DNA from: Janthinobacterium sp. LM6
GTDB lineage: Bacteria; Pseudomonadota; Gammaproteobacteria; Burkholderiales; Burkholderiaceae_D
Reading direction: 5' to 3'
DNA: 64,000 nt
Assembly: GCF_002002885.1 (NCBI RefSeq)
Contig: NZ_CP019510.1
Coordinates: 1,178,001 to 1,242,000 of the forward strand
Shown here: positions 15,282 to 24,502 of the stretch, piece by piece
How the letters are laid out: each line of letters opens with the position of its first letter
How positions within the stretch are numbered: position 1 is the first letter of the stretch
Translations under genes and position numbers: made by a program
Notes under the pieces: generated by a model
The model's database searches: none
Seen by the model: only the letters and a program-made list of their open reading frames with translations
What the model was told of the DNA's origin: nothing

Positions 15282-16766
15282 ATGGATCATAAAACTTCTG
15301 GGGATTGGCCACTGCCCTCCGGCGCCTGGCACGTGGATGACGAGGGCGCGTGGACCATGCAGCGCAGCGCGGACGGCCAGAATGTCTCGCCCTTGGTGAG
15401 CCATGCCGATATCGGCAAGCTGATGCATGCGCGGCGCCTGCCCGCAGCGGCCGGTGCGCCCGTGCGGCAGTTTCCGCCCGAATTTGCGTTCGACCCCGCC
15501 TCGGGCGCGGCCTTGCAAGTGCCGCCCGCTACGTCCGCTACGCCGCCCTGGGTGCCGCCCTACGGCGCATCTCCCGTCAGCGACGTGCCGCCAACCGGCC
15601 CGGCCGGCTTGCGCCAGGCCAGCGCGCCCCTGAAACTGGCGGACCAGCGCGCGCGCGAAGAGCATGCGCAGGCCGACGTCTCGCTGCCCATGCCGCCGCC
15701 CGGCGAATACGAATTCTTTTCCGCCCAGTTCGGCACCAGCGCGCCCGCGCTGCTGGCGCTCGACCCGCGCAAGGCCGTCTTGCACGCCTGGCTGCCCGCC
15801 TCGAAGCGCTGGCTGGCGCTGGACCCCGACTATGGCAGCTTGCTGGCCGAATCGGACCTGGCCCACGGCGCCTGGCGCGCCGAGCTGGTGCCGGAGTTCA
15901 ATAGCGTGCTGGTCTTGCCGACCAGCCATGGCCTGGCCTGCATCCGTCCCGACGTGCCGTCGCTGACCTATGTGGTCGAGCACGTGGGCGGCGCGCCGTG
16001 CGCGGCCGCGCCCGTCTGGTTCCAGAGCCGTTTGTGGGCGCCGCTGCGCGACGACGATGGCCGCATCCGCTTCGTCAACCTTGATGCGCAACAAAAGCCG
16101 GGCAGCGACGTGCTGCTCGACGGCCTGTTTGACCTGGGCGCCGTCAGCGCGCCCGTCGCCTACAACCGCATGGCCGTGTGGCCCTGCGCCAACGGCCAGC
16201 TCCGGCTGCAACTGCAGCCGGACGGCAACGTTGCCGCCTCGTTCACCCCCTGGCCAGAAGGGCTGGTGCCGCATTTCGAGTTCGGCAGCCCGTACGTGTC
16301 GCGCGACGGCGGCCTGTGGCAGTTGTGCTTCGAGCGCAGCCGCGGCACCTATGTCTACGTGAAACTGGGCGCGCAGTCCGAACGGGCCGACGCGCTGGCG
16401 CCGCGCCTGTGCTCGGGCAGCTTCAATTACCGCTTCGCCGCCAAGTTGAAAACGGCGCCGTGGGAAGAGCCGGAACACGGCGACGATGGCGGCAAGAACC
16501 AGGCCGTGATGCCGCTGCTGGAATCGAATGCCGGCAACAGCGTCTTCGGCGTGAAGTTTGCCACCAGCGCCGGCCTGTCGAGCGTGCTGCGCTCGAGCGA
16601 TCGCCTGGCGGCACAGCTGGTGCAGGACGACGAATTGCGCGAAAACGTGTTCCATACCTTTGCCGTCAGCGAACCGTGGCGCGTGCGCCTGTTTGTGCAT
16701 GAAGGTACGCTGTGGGCTTACCACCCGCTGCTGTCGCGTATCGATGGCTGGGCCTTGCAGGCATGA
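15282..16766 (+). CDS. Unrecognised soluble protein opening the tubulin-like operon
   Basis: A 494-residue protein I cannot assign to a family. No signal peptide or membrane helix is seen. Residues about 50-115 are proline-rich (PPATSATPPWVPPYG and similar) and link an amino segment (SGDWPLPSGAWHVDDEGAW) to a large beta-rich part. Recurring Trp/Gly-containing strands such as GGLWQLCFE suggest a propeller-like fold, but this is only an impression. Its stop codon overlaps the start of the next gene in ATGA (16763-16766), so it belongs to the operon. A possible promoter (TTTCCA-17-TACTAT, 15170-15198) and a small hairpin (15210-15235) lie upstream. Confidence 0.75.
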   Translation: MDHKTSGDWPLPSGAWHVDDEGAWTMQRSADGQNVSPLVSHADIGKLMHARRLPAAAGAPVRQFPPEFAFDPASGAALQVPPATSATPPWVPPYGASPVSDVPPTGPAGLRQASAPLKLADQRAREEHAQADVSLPMPPPGEYEFFSAQFGTSAPALLALDPRKAVLHAWLPASKRWLALDPDYGSLLAESDLAHGAWRAELVPEFNSVLVLPTSHGLACIRPDVPSLTYVVEHVGGAPCAAAPVWFQSRLWAPLRDDDGRIRFVNLDAQQKPGSDVLLDGLFDLGAVSAPVAYNRMAVWPCANGQLRLQLQPDGNVAASFTPWPEGLVPHFEFGSPYVSRDGGLWQLCFERSRGTYVYVKLGAQSERADALAPRLCSGSFNYRFAAKLKTAPWEEPEHGDDGGKNQAVMPLLESNAGNSVFGVKFATSAGLSSVLRSSDRLAAQLVQDDELRENVFHTFAVSEPWRVRLFVHEGTLWAYHPLLSRIDGWALQA

Positions 16767-18232
16767 AGGCGCGCTTACTGACCGTGGCTTGCGCCGCGTT
16801 TTTCAGCGCTGCCGCTGCGCACGCGGCCGGCATCCAGCAAGCGTTCCTCGTGCAAAATTCGGGCTGGATGGAGCCGTTTTACACGGATGAGCATTCCCAG
16901 CTGAAAGCCCTGGTGGGCGCGGTGGCGCAGGCCGCTACAAACCCGTCCGATAAAGTGTACACCCTGGCCTTCAGCCAGAGCAGCGGCGCGCACGTGTCGC
17001 CGTCGCTGCTGGGGCAAGGGCAGGGCGGCGCCGGCGTGGCGGGCCAGCTGGCCAGTCTCGGCCTGGCGCGCAAGGGCGCCGGCGGCGCGCTGGCCGACAC
17101 GGATTTCCAGGAAGCCGTGACAAAAACCATCACGGGCCCGTTCCAGTCCGCGTCCGGCATCGTGTGGATTTTTACGAATAACAAGAACAGCCCGAACAAC
17201 GACAGCCAGACGGCCGAGCGCAACCGCGACTTTTACCGCCTGCTGCACCTGGAACCGTCGATCACCAAGACGGTGGTGTTTCCGCTGCGCATGCCCGTAC
17301 AGGGCAAGCTGTACAGCGCCAAGGGCTTGATGGTGTATGCGCTCGCGTATGGCCAGCCCGCATCCGAGGCCTTGAACCGTATCCTGGCCGAAGGGCGGCT
17401 GTCGCAAGTGCTGACGCGTCCGCCCGCGCGATTGAAACCGGTGGACCAGGATGCCGTGCGCATCGTGCCGCAATCCGTCAAGAACAGCGCCAACGTGCAC
17501 GCCAGCCTGGGCCGCGACGGGCGCACCATCGTGCTCGACGTCGATGCGGCGAACCTGGTGCCGCAAGTGGTGCTGCAGGCGTCCTTGCAAAACATGTTTT
17601 TCCCGTACGTGATCGACAGCGCCAAGGTGCACGCCAGCCTGGCGGGCCAGAACGCGCCGCTGCACGTTGCGCCAGATCAAATCCGCCAGCTGCAGCCGGG
17701 CGCCAGCCAGTCCGTGCAGGTACAGTTCGCGTTGCCGATGGCGCAGATTCCGTCGCCGTGGTCGGCGCAGGCGATCGCCGCCATGGGCAAGCAGGTGATG
17801 CTGCCGATGCAGGCGCAAGTCGGCCTGTCGGAACAGCGGCTGGCGCTGGCGTCCAGTTTCGGCAAGGATTTGCAGGAACTGTTCCCCGGCGACCCGATTT
17901 CCGGCATGTTTACGCCGCCCGACAGCGTGCGCGCGTCGCAGGCGACGATCCCACTGCTGGTGCGCATCCAGTATCCGCTGCTGCCCGTGCTGGTGATCCT
18001 CGGCGGCGTGCTGGCGCTCGTGACGGGTTTGCTGGCGCTGGGCTTGCTGGGCACGCGCGCCACGCGCTACAAGGTGATGGCCGACGGCGTGCAGCGGCAA
18101 GTGTTGTTAAAACCGTTCAAAAGCGTGCAGATCCGCGATGATGACGGCCGCGACATTGGCGAACTCAAGCGCGGCCTGGGCAAGCCTGTCGTCGTGCGCG
18201 TGGCCGAAGGCCATACCCTGAGCCTGGCCTGA
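16763..18232 (+). CDS. Exported vWA-like membrane protein with degenerate metal site
   Basis: A 489-residue protein. A signal peptide (about 1-21, cleavage after AHA) precedes a domain whose first strand reads QQAFLVQNSGWMEPFY, where vWA proteins have DxSxS. A later strand-loop GIVWIFTNNKNSP matches the vWA pattern hVhhhTDGxxN with Asp replaced. One transmembrane helix lies near residues 415-440 (LPVLVILGGVLALVTGLLAL), followed by a basic cytoplasmic tail of about 55 residues. Most of the protein is therefore periplasmic. The vWA assignment is inferred from pattern only. The start at 16763 is fixed by the ATGA overlap and the signal peptide. Confidence 0.7.
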   Translation: MKARLLTVACAAFFSAAAAHAAGIQQAFLVQNSGWMEPFYTDEHSQLKALVGAVAQAATNPSDKVYTLAFSQSSGAHVSPSLLGQGQGGAGVAGQLASLGLARKGAGGALADTDFQEAVTKTITGPFQSASGIVWIFTNNKNSPNNDSQTAERNRDFYRLLHLEPSITKTVVFPLRMPVQGKLYSAKGLMVYALAYGQPASEALNRILAEGRLSQVLTRPPARLKPVDQDAVRIVPQSVKNSANVHASLGRDGRTIVLDVDAANLVPQVVLQASLQNMFFPYVIDSAKVHASLAGQNAPLHVAPDQIRQLQPGASQSVQVQFALPMAQIPSPWSAQAIAAMGKQVMLPMQAQVGLSEQRLALASSFGKDLQELFPGDPISGMFTPPDSVRASQATIPLLVRIQYPLLPVLVILGGVLALVTGLLALGLLGTRATRYKVMADGVQRQVLLKPFKSVQIRDDDGRDIGELKRGLGKPVVVRVAEGHTLSLA

Positions 18233-18276
18233 TAACGATTTCCTTTTAAACTATTCAAATCCACCAGAGGCATACC

Positions 18277-18714
18277 ATGGCGCAAGAGACTCCCAAAGAC
18301 AACAGCGGTTTTACCCTGCCGGCCCCCGCATCCGCGCCACCGGCCGCAGACGCACCGGCGGCCAGTGCAGCCACCACGGCCACGACCGAAGCTGCGCCCG
18401 CGCTCGATCCTGTCAGCACGACCGATACTTCGTCGCGCGACACCCTGGTCGGCGGCGTCGTGCTGTTGCTGCTGTTCATCGCCTTTTTCTTTGCCAAGAA
18501 TGCCTATGCGAATGGCCTGGTGGCCAAGCGCGTGCCGCCGAACAAGGCCAATGCCTCGGGCTGGTGGCTGTTCATCTTCCTGGCCAGCCTGGCGACGGGC
18601 GTCGTGCTGGCCGCCGTGAATGCGCATAAATTCCTTGCGCCACTGTTCATGGGACCGCTGGTGCTGGTGGGCCTCGTTGCACTCTTGTTGACCTTTACTT
18701 CCAGCCGCCGCTAA
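18277..18714 (+). CDS. Small membrane protein of the tubulin-like operon
   Basis: A 145-residue protein with an Ala/Pro/Thr-rich, low-complexity cytoplasmic start (about 1-55) and three hydrophobic helices (about 58-76, 93-113, 118-138). The first is followed by KNAYANGLVAKRVPPNK. No family recognised. A ribosome-binding site (CCAGAGG) lies before the ATG. It sits between the vWA-like gene and the tubulin-like gene, both in the same direction with gaps under 50 nt. Confidence 0.75.
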   Translation: MAQETPKDNSGFTLPAPASAPPAADAPAASAATTATTEAAPALDPVSTTDTSSRDTLVGGVVLLLLFIAFFFAKNAYANGLVAKRVPPNKANASGWWLFIFLASLATGVVLAAVNAHKFLAPLFMGPLVLVGLVALLLTFTSSRR

Positions 18715-18750
18715 GAACACGCCGTTGCACGCATCATCGAAGGAATCACC

Positions 18751-21700
18751 ATGGCAGAGAACCTGAACCAAACCATCACCGGCGGCGCCAGCGAGCGCAA
18801 GCAGGACAAGATCATCGAACTGCGCCCGACCCTGTTCATCGGCATCGGCGGCACGGGCATGCAAGTGCTGATGCGCGTGCGCCGGCGCATCCTCAATACC
18901 CTGTGGGGCGGCGCGGGCAACCGCACGCGCATCGAGGGCTTGGCCGACTTTCCCATCGCGCAATTCATCCATTTCGACCTCGACAATGGCGCCGTGATCG
19001 AAAGCGGCGAGTCGCAGGCGAAGGACTTGCAGTTCGACCAGGTGAAGTTCACGGATGATGACAAGGTGGTCGAGTCGTTCGACATGGACAAGTACAGCCG
19101 TGATGAAGATTCCCTGGAGAAATATCCGCACATCAAGGAATGGCTGCCGCTGACGCCGCAGCGCATCCGCGAGTTGCGTTTCGACATGAGCAGCGGCGCC
19201 GGCCAGATCCGCGCCGTCTCGCGCCTGTATTTCTTCGACAAATACGCGAAGATCCGCGACAAGATCCGCTTGAAATTGAAAGCGCTGAAGGCGGGCCTGT
19301 CGCATGAGCGCCAACTGGCCGAGCTGGGCTTGCGCATGGAAACGAACCGTTTCCGCATCGTCATCGTCGGTTCCGTCGCGGGCGGCACGGGTTCCGGCTC
19401 CTTCCTGGACATGGGCTTGCTGGCGCGCTGGCTGGCGCGCAGCGAAGTGGGCGCGGCCGACGTCGAGCTGATGCTGTTCTTGCCGACCGGCTACACCAAG
19501 GCCAACAAGGACCGGGTCGAGGCCAACGGTTACGCGGCGCTGATGGAGCTGGAATCGGCGATGATGGGCAACAAGGGCTATGTGGGCCGCTGGGATGCGT
19601 ATGACCGCCCGGAACTGACGCGCGAACCGTACAGCGAGGTTTACCTGATCGATTCGGGCAATCTTGCCCAGCAGCACACCAAGGATGTCAGCGACGTCTA
19701 CCACATGGTGGCCGATTCCCTGTTCGAGGATTTCGCCTCGGCCGATTTCGCCCGCGCCAAGCGCTCGATCGCCGTCAACCAGGCGCAGCACAAGAACTCG
19801 CTGTACAACGCGCCCGTGCCGCAAGACCGCTTCGGCGACATGCGTTTGTATTTCTCGAAGCGCTTTTCCTCGTTCGGCATGGCCGTGCTCGATACGCGCC
19901 AGGAAGCGGCGCGCGACGAGCGGGCCCACCGCTGGGCCGGCGCCATGCTGCAAGCATTCTTTGGCGTGGGCGGCACGGATGCGGGCGCCAACCGCGCCAC
20001 GGATACGCAACGCGATAATTTCCTCGCTGCCAATATGTTCCTGAAGGGCACGCCGTTCAGCGATTTCCCCGAGTTTTCCGACAAGAGCATCGAGCTGAAG
20101 CGCTCCAGCGGCGACTTCATCGATTTCCGCGTCGTCGACGAATTGCTGGAAGACCGCCACGGCCACTTGCTGGCCGGCGTGGAAAACCGGGTCAATACGC
20201 GCATCAACGATATCCGCACGGGTTTCGACCGCAGCGAATGGCCGGCGCAGGTGCGCGACGCCATGAAGCACCTGGAACGCGACGCCGTGCGCGACCAGGA
20301 TTCCACGGCCGACACGACGGAAGACCGCATCAGCAAGCGCCGCCGCGAAGTGCTGGAAGACGTCAAGAAAGTCGTGCGCGACCAGCTGTATGGCTATCTT
20401 GACAATAAAGAATTCGGCGGCCTGGAGTACGTGCTGTCGCTGGTGGAGCAGATCAAGGACCGCATCGAGGCGCCGGGCAGCGGCTTGACGGCGCAGATCG
20501 GCAACAATGCCGAGCGCTACCGCGAAATCAAGGAAGCCGTGCGTTCGCGCGAATACGAGCGCCTGTTGAACAACCTGGAGCAGACGCGCAGCACCTTCGG
20601 CTTCCTCAGCAATGGCGAAAAGCAGGCGGGCGTGGTGATGGATCATTTGCGCACGGAAATGGCCAATGCGCTGAAATTCCATCTGCGGGCCAAGGCGGCG
20701 GACGAGTCCGTCCTCCTGCTGGGCGAGCTGTCGCGCTGGCTGGGCAACCGGGTCGGCGTCGATGCGCAAGGCCGCGCGCAGTGGAATGGCCTGGTGGGCG
20801 AGCTGCAAACGGGTCGCGAAGGCGTGCTGGCCATGCTGGCGGAACTCAAAACGGCCAATACCATCCTGCAAAAGGACCTGGACAAGGAACACGCGACCCT
20901 GATCGTCATTCCCGTCACGGAAAAAGACATTGCGCTGCCCTCGGCGGCCACCTTGCGCCAGTGGGCCGATGAAGCGTTCAAGGACATGGGCGGCTCGAAA
21001 GCCCTGTTCCCCATGTTGGCCGAACCGGCGCAGCGCGGTTTGATCCTGGCCAAGGTGACGCGCATGGCGGAAAACATGATCGCCACGGCGGGCCTGACAG
21101 AAGGTGCGACGAGCACGCCCGACCCCCTGTTCGAGGCGCTGGAACAGATGGATGTATCCGAACGCCTGGACCGCTTCCGCAAGCTGCTGGCCTGCTCCAT
21201 GCCGTGGATCGACGCCAACATGGCGGGCGACTTCACGGTCGTGTCGGACCAGTTCAAGTGCGTGATCGGCGTGGCCAACGCGGCTGCCTTCAAGGCGAAG
21301 TTCGGCGCCGAGCTCGAATCGTGCGTGCCGACCCAGGTGGGCATCACGGTGAGCCAGCTGGAAATCGTCGAGACGGGCATCCGCGGGCGCGCCGTCTGCT
21401 ATTGCGAGCTGGCCGGCGTGCCGATGACGGTGCTGCGCGGGCTGGAAGGCTGGCGCACCAGTTACCGCAAGGAAGGCGACAACGACAAGGCGCCGACCCA
21501 CACGCACATTGATCCAACGCAATTTACGCACCCGATCGCGCCGAACACGGACGAGATGAAGCGCCTGGCGGAAGACTTCGGCGAGTTCCTGCAAGCGATC
21601 ATGCTGGGCGTGCTGACGCGCCACACGGGCAGAGTCGTGCCGCCGGGCCAGTACCAGTTCGCCGTCGAACCGGGCGACTTGCGCCGCATCGGCAACGAAC

Positions 21701-22449
21701 GGGCCATCCGCCAGAACGGCATGCCCGCCTCGTACGAGAAAAATATCGCCCTGCGCATCGAAGAAAAATTGACGGCACTTGACGCCGTGCAGACGGCGGC
21801 CATGGCGGCGCTGGCAAAATACTATGAGCGGGGCGTGTATGCGCCCAAGCTGGTGGCGCAGGCCGATGGCTCGCAGCTGCCCTACATCGGCTTTGGCAGC
21901 GCCATTTCCGCCGAAGTGGGCACGCGCCTGCGCGAGTCGGCGCGCCGCAAGGGCATGGCCAGCGATGAGCTCGACCGCACGGTGCAAGCCTTGCTGGGAC
22001 GGCTGAAGGAGTGGGCGAACGTCATCGGCGACTCCGACGGCGATGCCTACGACTGGGAAGTGCGCGAGCCGGAAGCGGACGGCCAGCCGCGCCTGAAGTA
22101 TGCGATCAAGCCGGAAATGCTGGAAGCGGGCCGCCTGGAGCAATTGCTGCGTCCGGCCGGCGCGGCGGCTGCGCCGGCGACGGCCGTTTTCGGCATGGCA
22201 CCGCCACCGCTGGGCGGCATGCCGCCGCCGCTGGTGGAGTACCAGTATTTCCTGGGCATCAACGGCCAGCAGCAGGGACCGTTCACGGCCCAGCAGATCG
22301 TGCAGTACGTGCAGGCGGGGCAGGTTGTGCCGGCCACCACCAAGGTGTGGCGCGCAGGTTTGCCGGCCTGGGCCGACCTGGCCCAGTTCCCCGAACTGGC
22401 GCCTCTGTTCCTCGGCGCGCCGCCACCGTTGATGCCGCCGCCGTTGTGA
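18751..22449 (+). CDS. Giant tubulin/FtsZ-superfamily protein with C-terminal GYF_2 domain
   Basis: A 1232-residue protein of the Tubulin_2 (tubulin-like) family. The nucleotide-binding start FIGIGGTGMQ (Gly-rich loop at 31-36) and the tubulin signature loop GGTGSGSF at 211-217, preceded by RIVIVGSVA and followed by LDMGLLARW, are both intact. GTP binding and assembly are therefore plausible. A large, mostly helical middle region (about 400-1140) has no recognised domain. It is followed by a proline-rich linker (APPPLGGMPPPL), a GYF_2/DUF4339 domain (about 1163-1225: YFLGINGQQQGPF, WRAGLPAWADL) and a PPPLMPPPL end. Roughly three times the length of FtsZ. An AAGGAA site precedes the ATG. Confidence 0.88.
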   Translation: MAENLNQTITGGASERKQDKIIELRPTLFIGIGGTGMQVLMRVRRRILNTLWGGAGNRTRIEGLADFPIAQFIHFDLDNGAVIESGESQAKDLQFDQVKFTDDDKVVESFDMDKYSRDEDSLEKYPHIKEWLPLTPQRIRELRFDMSSGAGQIRAVSRLYFFDKYAKIRDKIRLKLKALKAGLSHERQLAELGLRMETNRFRIVIVGSVAGGTGSGSFLDMGLLARWLARSEVGAADVELMLFLPTGYTKANKDRVEANGYAALMELESAMMGNKGYVGRWDAYDRPELTREPYSEVYLIDSGNLAQQHTKDVSDVYHMVADSLFEDFASADFARAKRSIAVNQAQHKNSLYNAPVPQDRFGDMRLYFSKRFSSFGMAVLDTRQEAARDERAHRWAGAMLQAFFGVGGTDAGANRATDTQRDNFLAANMFLKGTPFSDFPEFSDKSIELKRSSGDFIDFRVVDELLEDRHGHLLAGVENRVNTRINDIRTGFDRSEWPAQVRDAMKHLERDAVRDQDSTADTTEDRISKRRREVLEDVKKVVRDQLYGYLDNKEFGGLEYVLSLVEQIKDRIEAPGSGLTAQIGNNAERYREIKEAVRSREYERLLNNLEQTRSTFGFLSNGEKQAGVVMDHLRTEMANALKFHLRAKAADESVLLLGELSRWLGNRVGVDAQGRAQWNGLVGELQTGREGVLAMLAELKTANTILQKDLDKEHATLIVIPVTEKDIALPSAATLRQWADEAFKDMGGSKALFPMLAEPAQRGLILAKVTRMAENMIATAGLTEGATSTPDPLFEALEQMDVSERLDRFRKLLACSMPWIDANMAGDFTVVSDQFKCVIGVANAAAFKAKFGAELESCVPTQVGITVSQLEIVETGIRGRAVCYCELAGVPMTVLRGLEGWRTSYRKEGDNDKAPTHTHIDPTQFTHPIAPNTDEMKRLAEDFGEFLQAIMLGVLTRHTGRVVPPGQYQFAVEPGDLRRIGNERAIRQNGMPASYEKNIALRIEEKLTALDAVQTAAMAALAKYYERGVYAPKLVAQADGSQLPYIGFGSAISAEVGTRLRESARRKGMASDELDRTVQALLGRLKEWANVIGDSDGDAYDWEVREPEADGQPRLKYAIKPEMLEAGRLEQLLRPAGAAAAPATAVFGMAPPPLGGMPPPLVEYQYFLGINGQQQGPFTAQQIVQYVQAGQVVPATTKVWRAGLPAWADLAQFPELAPLFLGAPPPLMPPPL

Positions 22450-22482
22450 ACGCTGGAATGACGTTGGAATGAAGGATTAGTT

Positions 22483-23715
22483 TTGGATATCTGCAACAAA
22501 TGCAAGACGGGCCTGTGGACCGTTGTCAGCCATTGCCCGTACTGCGGTCACGCCATGGCTGGCGCGGCCAAGCCAGCTGCGGCCGTGCCGCCGCCGCTGC
22601 CCGTCCCCACGCCCATGCCGGTGCCTGCGCCGGTAGCGCCGCCACCTGCGCCCAAGCCGCCGCCCGTGCCGGTGACGCCTGCGCCTGCGCCGAAAGCGCC
22701 GCCGAAGCCGGCGCCAGTACCGCCACCCAAGCCGCCGCAGGCCGCGCCGAAGCCCGCGCCTGTGCTTCCACCGGCGCCTGCCCCGGCAACACCGGTACCA
22801 CCGCCACCGCCGCGCAAATGGCTGCGCTGGCTGGGCGCCGCCGCCGTGCTGGCGGCCGTCATCGTCTACATGAATGGCAAGCCGGGCGGCAAGAATGAAT
22901 CGGCGTGCAACGACGCCATCGACAGCGGCTTGAAACTGGTGGCAAATGGCAGCCTGGACGGCGCCCGGCAAAAGCTGGCGACGGCAAAGAATGTATGCAC
23001 GGGCAAGTCCAGCGCCAAGGCCGACGATCTGCAGGCGGCGATCGGCAAGGCCGGCGCCGCATCGGGCAGTTGCCAGCGCGGCGTGCGCGCCATCGAGCGC
23101 AGTATTGATGGTCATCAATTGCAAAGCGCCGCAAGGGGCATCGCCGCGCTCGACGCCGATTGCGCGGGCGCCTCCAGCGTGGACTCCCTGCGCAAGCAGC
23201 TGGCGCGCCAGCAGGCGGCAGCCGCGTCCGTGCTGGTCGGCGTGCGCCAGGCGCTCGATGGCAAGGATGCCACGGCAGCGCGCAATGGCATCGCCAGGCT
23301 GGAAGCCATCGACCGCGAAGCGGCGGAGTTGCCGCAGTTGAGGGCCGAGGTGCAGGCGCTGTCGGCGCCGGCGTCCGTCGCTGCACCGGTCCCGGCGCCG
23401 TTGGAAACGGCACCGGCCCGCGTCGTGCCCACGGAACCGGCGCCTGCGCGCGCGGTCGAACGTTCAGCGGTGGCCGAACGCCGCCCGCAGGAAACGGCGC
23501 CCGTCGACAGCGGCGCGGCCATGCGCAACGAGATGGCGCAAGCGTTCTTGCGCGATGCCGAGCGTTCTTTGCTGGAAGGTAAGTTCGATGCGGCCAAGAC
23601 GTATCTGGAAAGCGCGCGCCGCGTCGATCCGGGCAATGCGCGCATCGACAATCTGTCACGCCGCATCCGCGAGCGCGAACGGCAAGTGTTGCAGACGGAA
23701 ACAACGATCAATTAG
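22483..23715 (+). CDS. Zinc-ribbon, proline-rich, single-pass membrane protein
   Basis: A 410-residue protein read from a TTG start; AAGGA six bases upstream supports it, and no ATG is usable. A zinc ribbon with Cys4, Cys7, Cys18 and Cys21 opens the protein. A long Pro/Ala/Lys linker follows (about 30-107, dozens of prolines), then one membrane helix (about 113-130). The remainder, presumably periplasmic, is helical and ends in TPR-like repeats (AERSLLEGKFDAAKTYLESA). The linker is a natural ligand candidate for the GYF_2 domain of the neighbouring tubulin-like protein (inference). Confidence 0.8.
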   Translation: MDICNKCKTGLWTVVSHCPYCGHAMAGAAKPAAAVPPPLPVPTPMPVPAPVAPPPAPKPPPVPVTPAPAPKAPPKPAPVPPPKPPQAAPKPAPVLPPAPAPATPVPPPPPRKWLRWLGAAAVLAAVIVYMNGKPGGKNESACNDAIDSGLKLVANGSLDGARQKLATAKNVCTGKSSAKADDLQAAIGKAGAASGSCQRGVRAIERSIDGHQLQSAARGIAALDADCAGASSVDSLRKQLARQQAAAASVLVGVRQALDGKDATAARNGIARLEAIDREAAELPQLRAEVQALSAPASVAAPVPAPLETAPARVVPTEPAPARAVERSAVAERRPQETAPVDSGAAMRNEMAQAFLRDAERSLLEGKFDAAKTYLESARRVDPGNARIDNLSRRIRERERQVLQTETTIN

Positions 23716-23732
23716 TCATCTGGAGAGTCACC

Positions 23733-24482
23733 ATGCTGAATCACACCACCTTGCGCGCGGCCGCGGCGCTGACCATCGCGGCCATGCTGGCCGGTTGCGC
23801 CACGGCGCCGATGAGTCCGAACGGCGTGCGGCAGGACAGTTCCTACCCGCAAGGTGGTGCCCAGGCGGCCACGGATGAGGACCCGTGCAGCGTGGGCGCG
23901 ACGGCCGCTGCCGGCGCGGCCGTGGGGGCATTGCTGGGTGCGCTGGCGGGCGGCAAGAATGGCGCGCTGAAAGGGGCCGCCATCGGCGGCGGCCTGGCGG
24001 CGGCCGGTTGCCTGGCCATCAATGTCAATTCGCGCCAGACCAAGACGGCGGCGCAGGCGGACCGCGACTACATCCGCGCGCGCGGCGCGCTGCCGCGCGA
24101 GCCGCAAGTGGTGTCGTACACCCCGCAGCTGAGTGCGTCGACCGTCAAGCGCGGCCAGCCGTTCAAGGTCAATTCGGTGGTGGAGCTGGTCAACGGCAGC
24201 GCGCAAAGCGTCAACGACGTGCGCGAAGAACTGGTGGTGCTCGATCCGCAAGGCCAGCCGTTCAAGTCCGGCTCGAAAGCCCTGGCCAGCAACAACAAAT
24301 CGGGCGGGCGCTTTGAAAACTCGTTCGAGCTGACCTTGCCGCCCGGCGTGTCGCAAGGCGTGTACGGCGTCAAGACGAATCTGTACGTGAACGGCAAGCT
24401 GGCCGCCACGCGCGACTTGCGCACGCAGCTGGTGATGCTGGACGACAATAGCGGCGCGGCGCGGCAATTGGCGCAGCGGTAA
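23733..24482 (+). CDS. Glycine-zipper lipoprotein ending the tubulin-like operon
   Basis: A 249-residue lipoprotein: signal peptide with lipobox LAGC (Cys22), then a glycine-zipper segment at about 52-90 (GAAVGALLGALAGGKNGALK and the following Gly/Ala run). Such segments are typical of membrane-inserting domains of outer-membrane proteins. The carboxyl half looks like a beta-sandwich accessory domain (FKVNSVVELVN, YGVKTNLYVNGKL). It follows the zinc-ribbon gene by 17 nt. Likely an outer-membrane anchor for the system (inference). Confidence 0.8.
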   Translation: MLNHTTLRAAAALTIAAMLAGCATAPMSPNGVRQDSSYPQGGAQAATDEDPCSVGATAAAGAAVGALLGALAGGKNGALKGAAIGGGLAAAGCLAINVNSRQTKTAAQADRDYIRARGALPREPQVVSYTPQLSASTVKRGQPFKVNSVVELVNGSAQSVNDVREELVVLDPQGQPFKSGSKALASNNKSGGRFENSFELTLPPGVSQGVYGVKTNLYVNGKLAATRDLRTQLVMLDDNSGAARQLAQR

Positions 24483-24502
24483 AGGGAGATTGCAGGAGTA
24501 TC

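Noticed and set aside
15243..16724. A 493-codon minus-strand open frame opposite the 494-aa gene
   Set aside because: The two frames are nearly the same length, but only the plus-strand one is linked by an ATGA overlap to a signal-peptide gene and has normal amino-acid composition.
18067..22143. A 1358-codon open frame on the minus strand opposite the tubulin-like gene
   Set aside because: Its residue use (Arg/Ala/His/Gln-rich with no recognisable motif) is that of a GC-rich shadow frame; the plus-strand frame has clear tubulin and GYF motifs and a ribosome-binding site.
22590..22810. Possible tandem DNA repeat
   Set aside because: The repetition of CCG/GCG triplets encodes the Pro/Ala linker of the zinc-ribbon protein; units are irregular, so this is low-complexity coding sequence, not a CRISPR or satellite.
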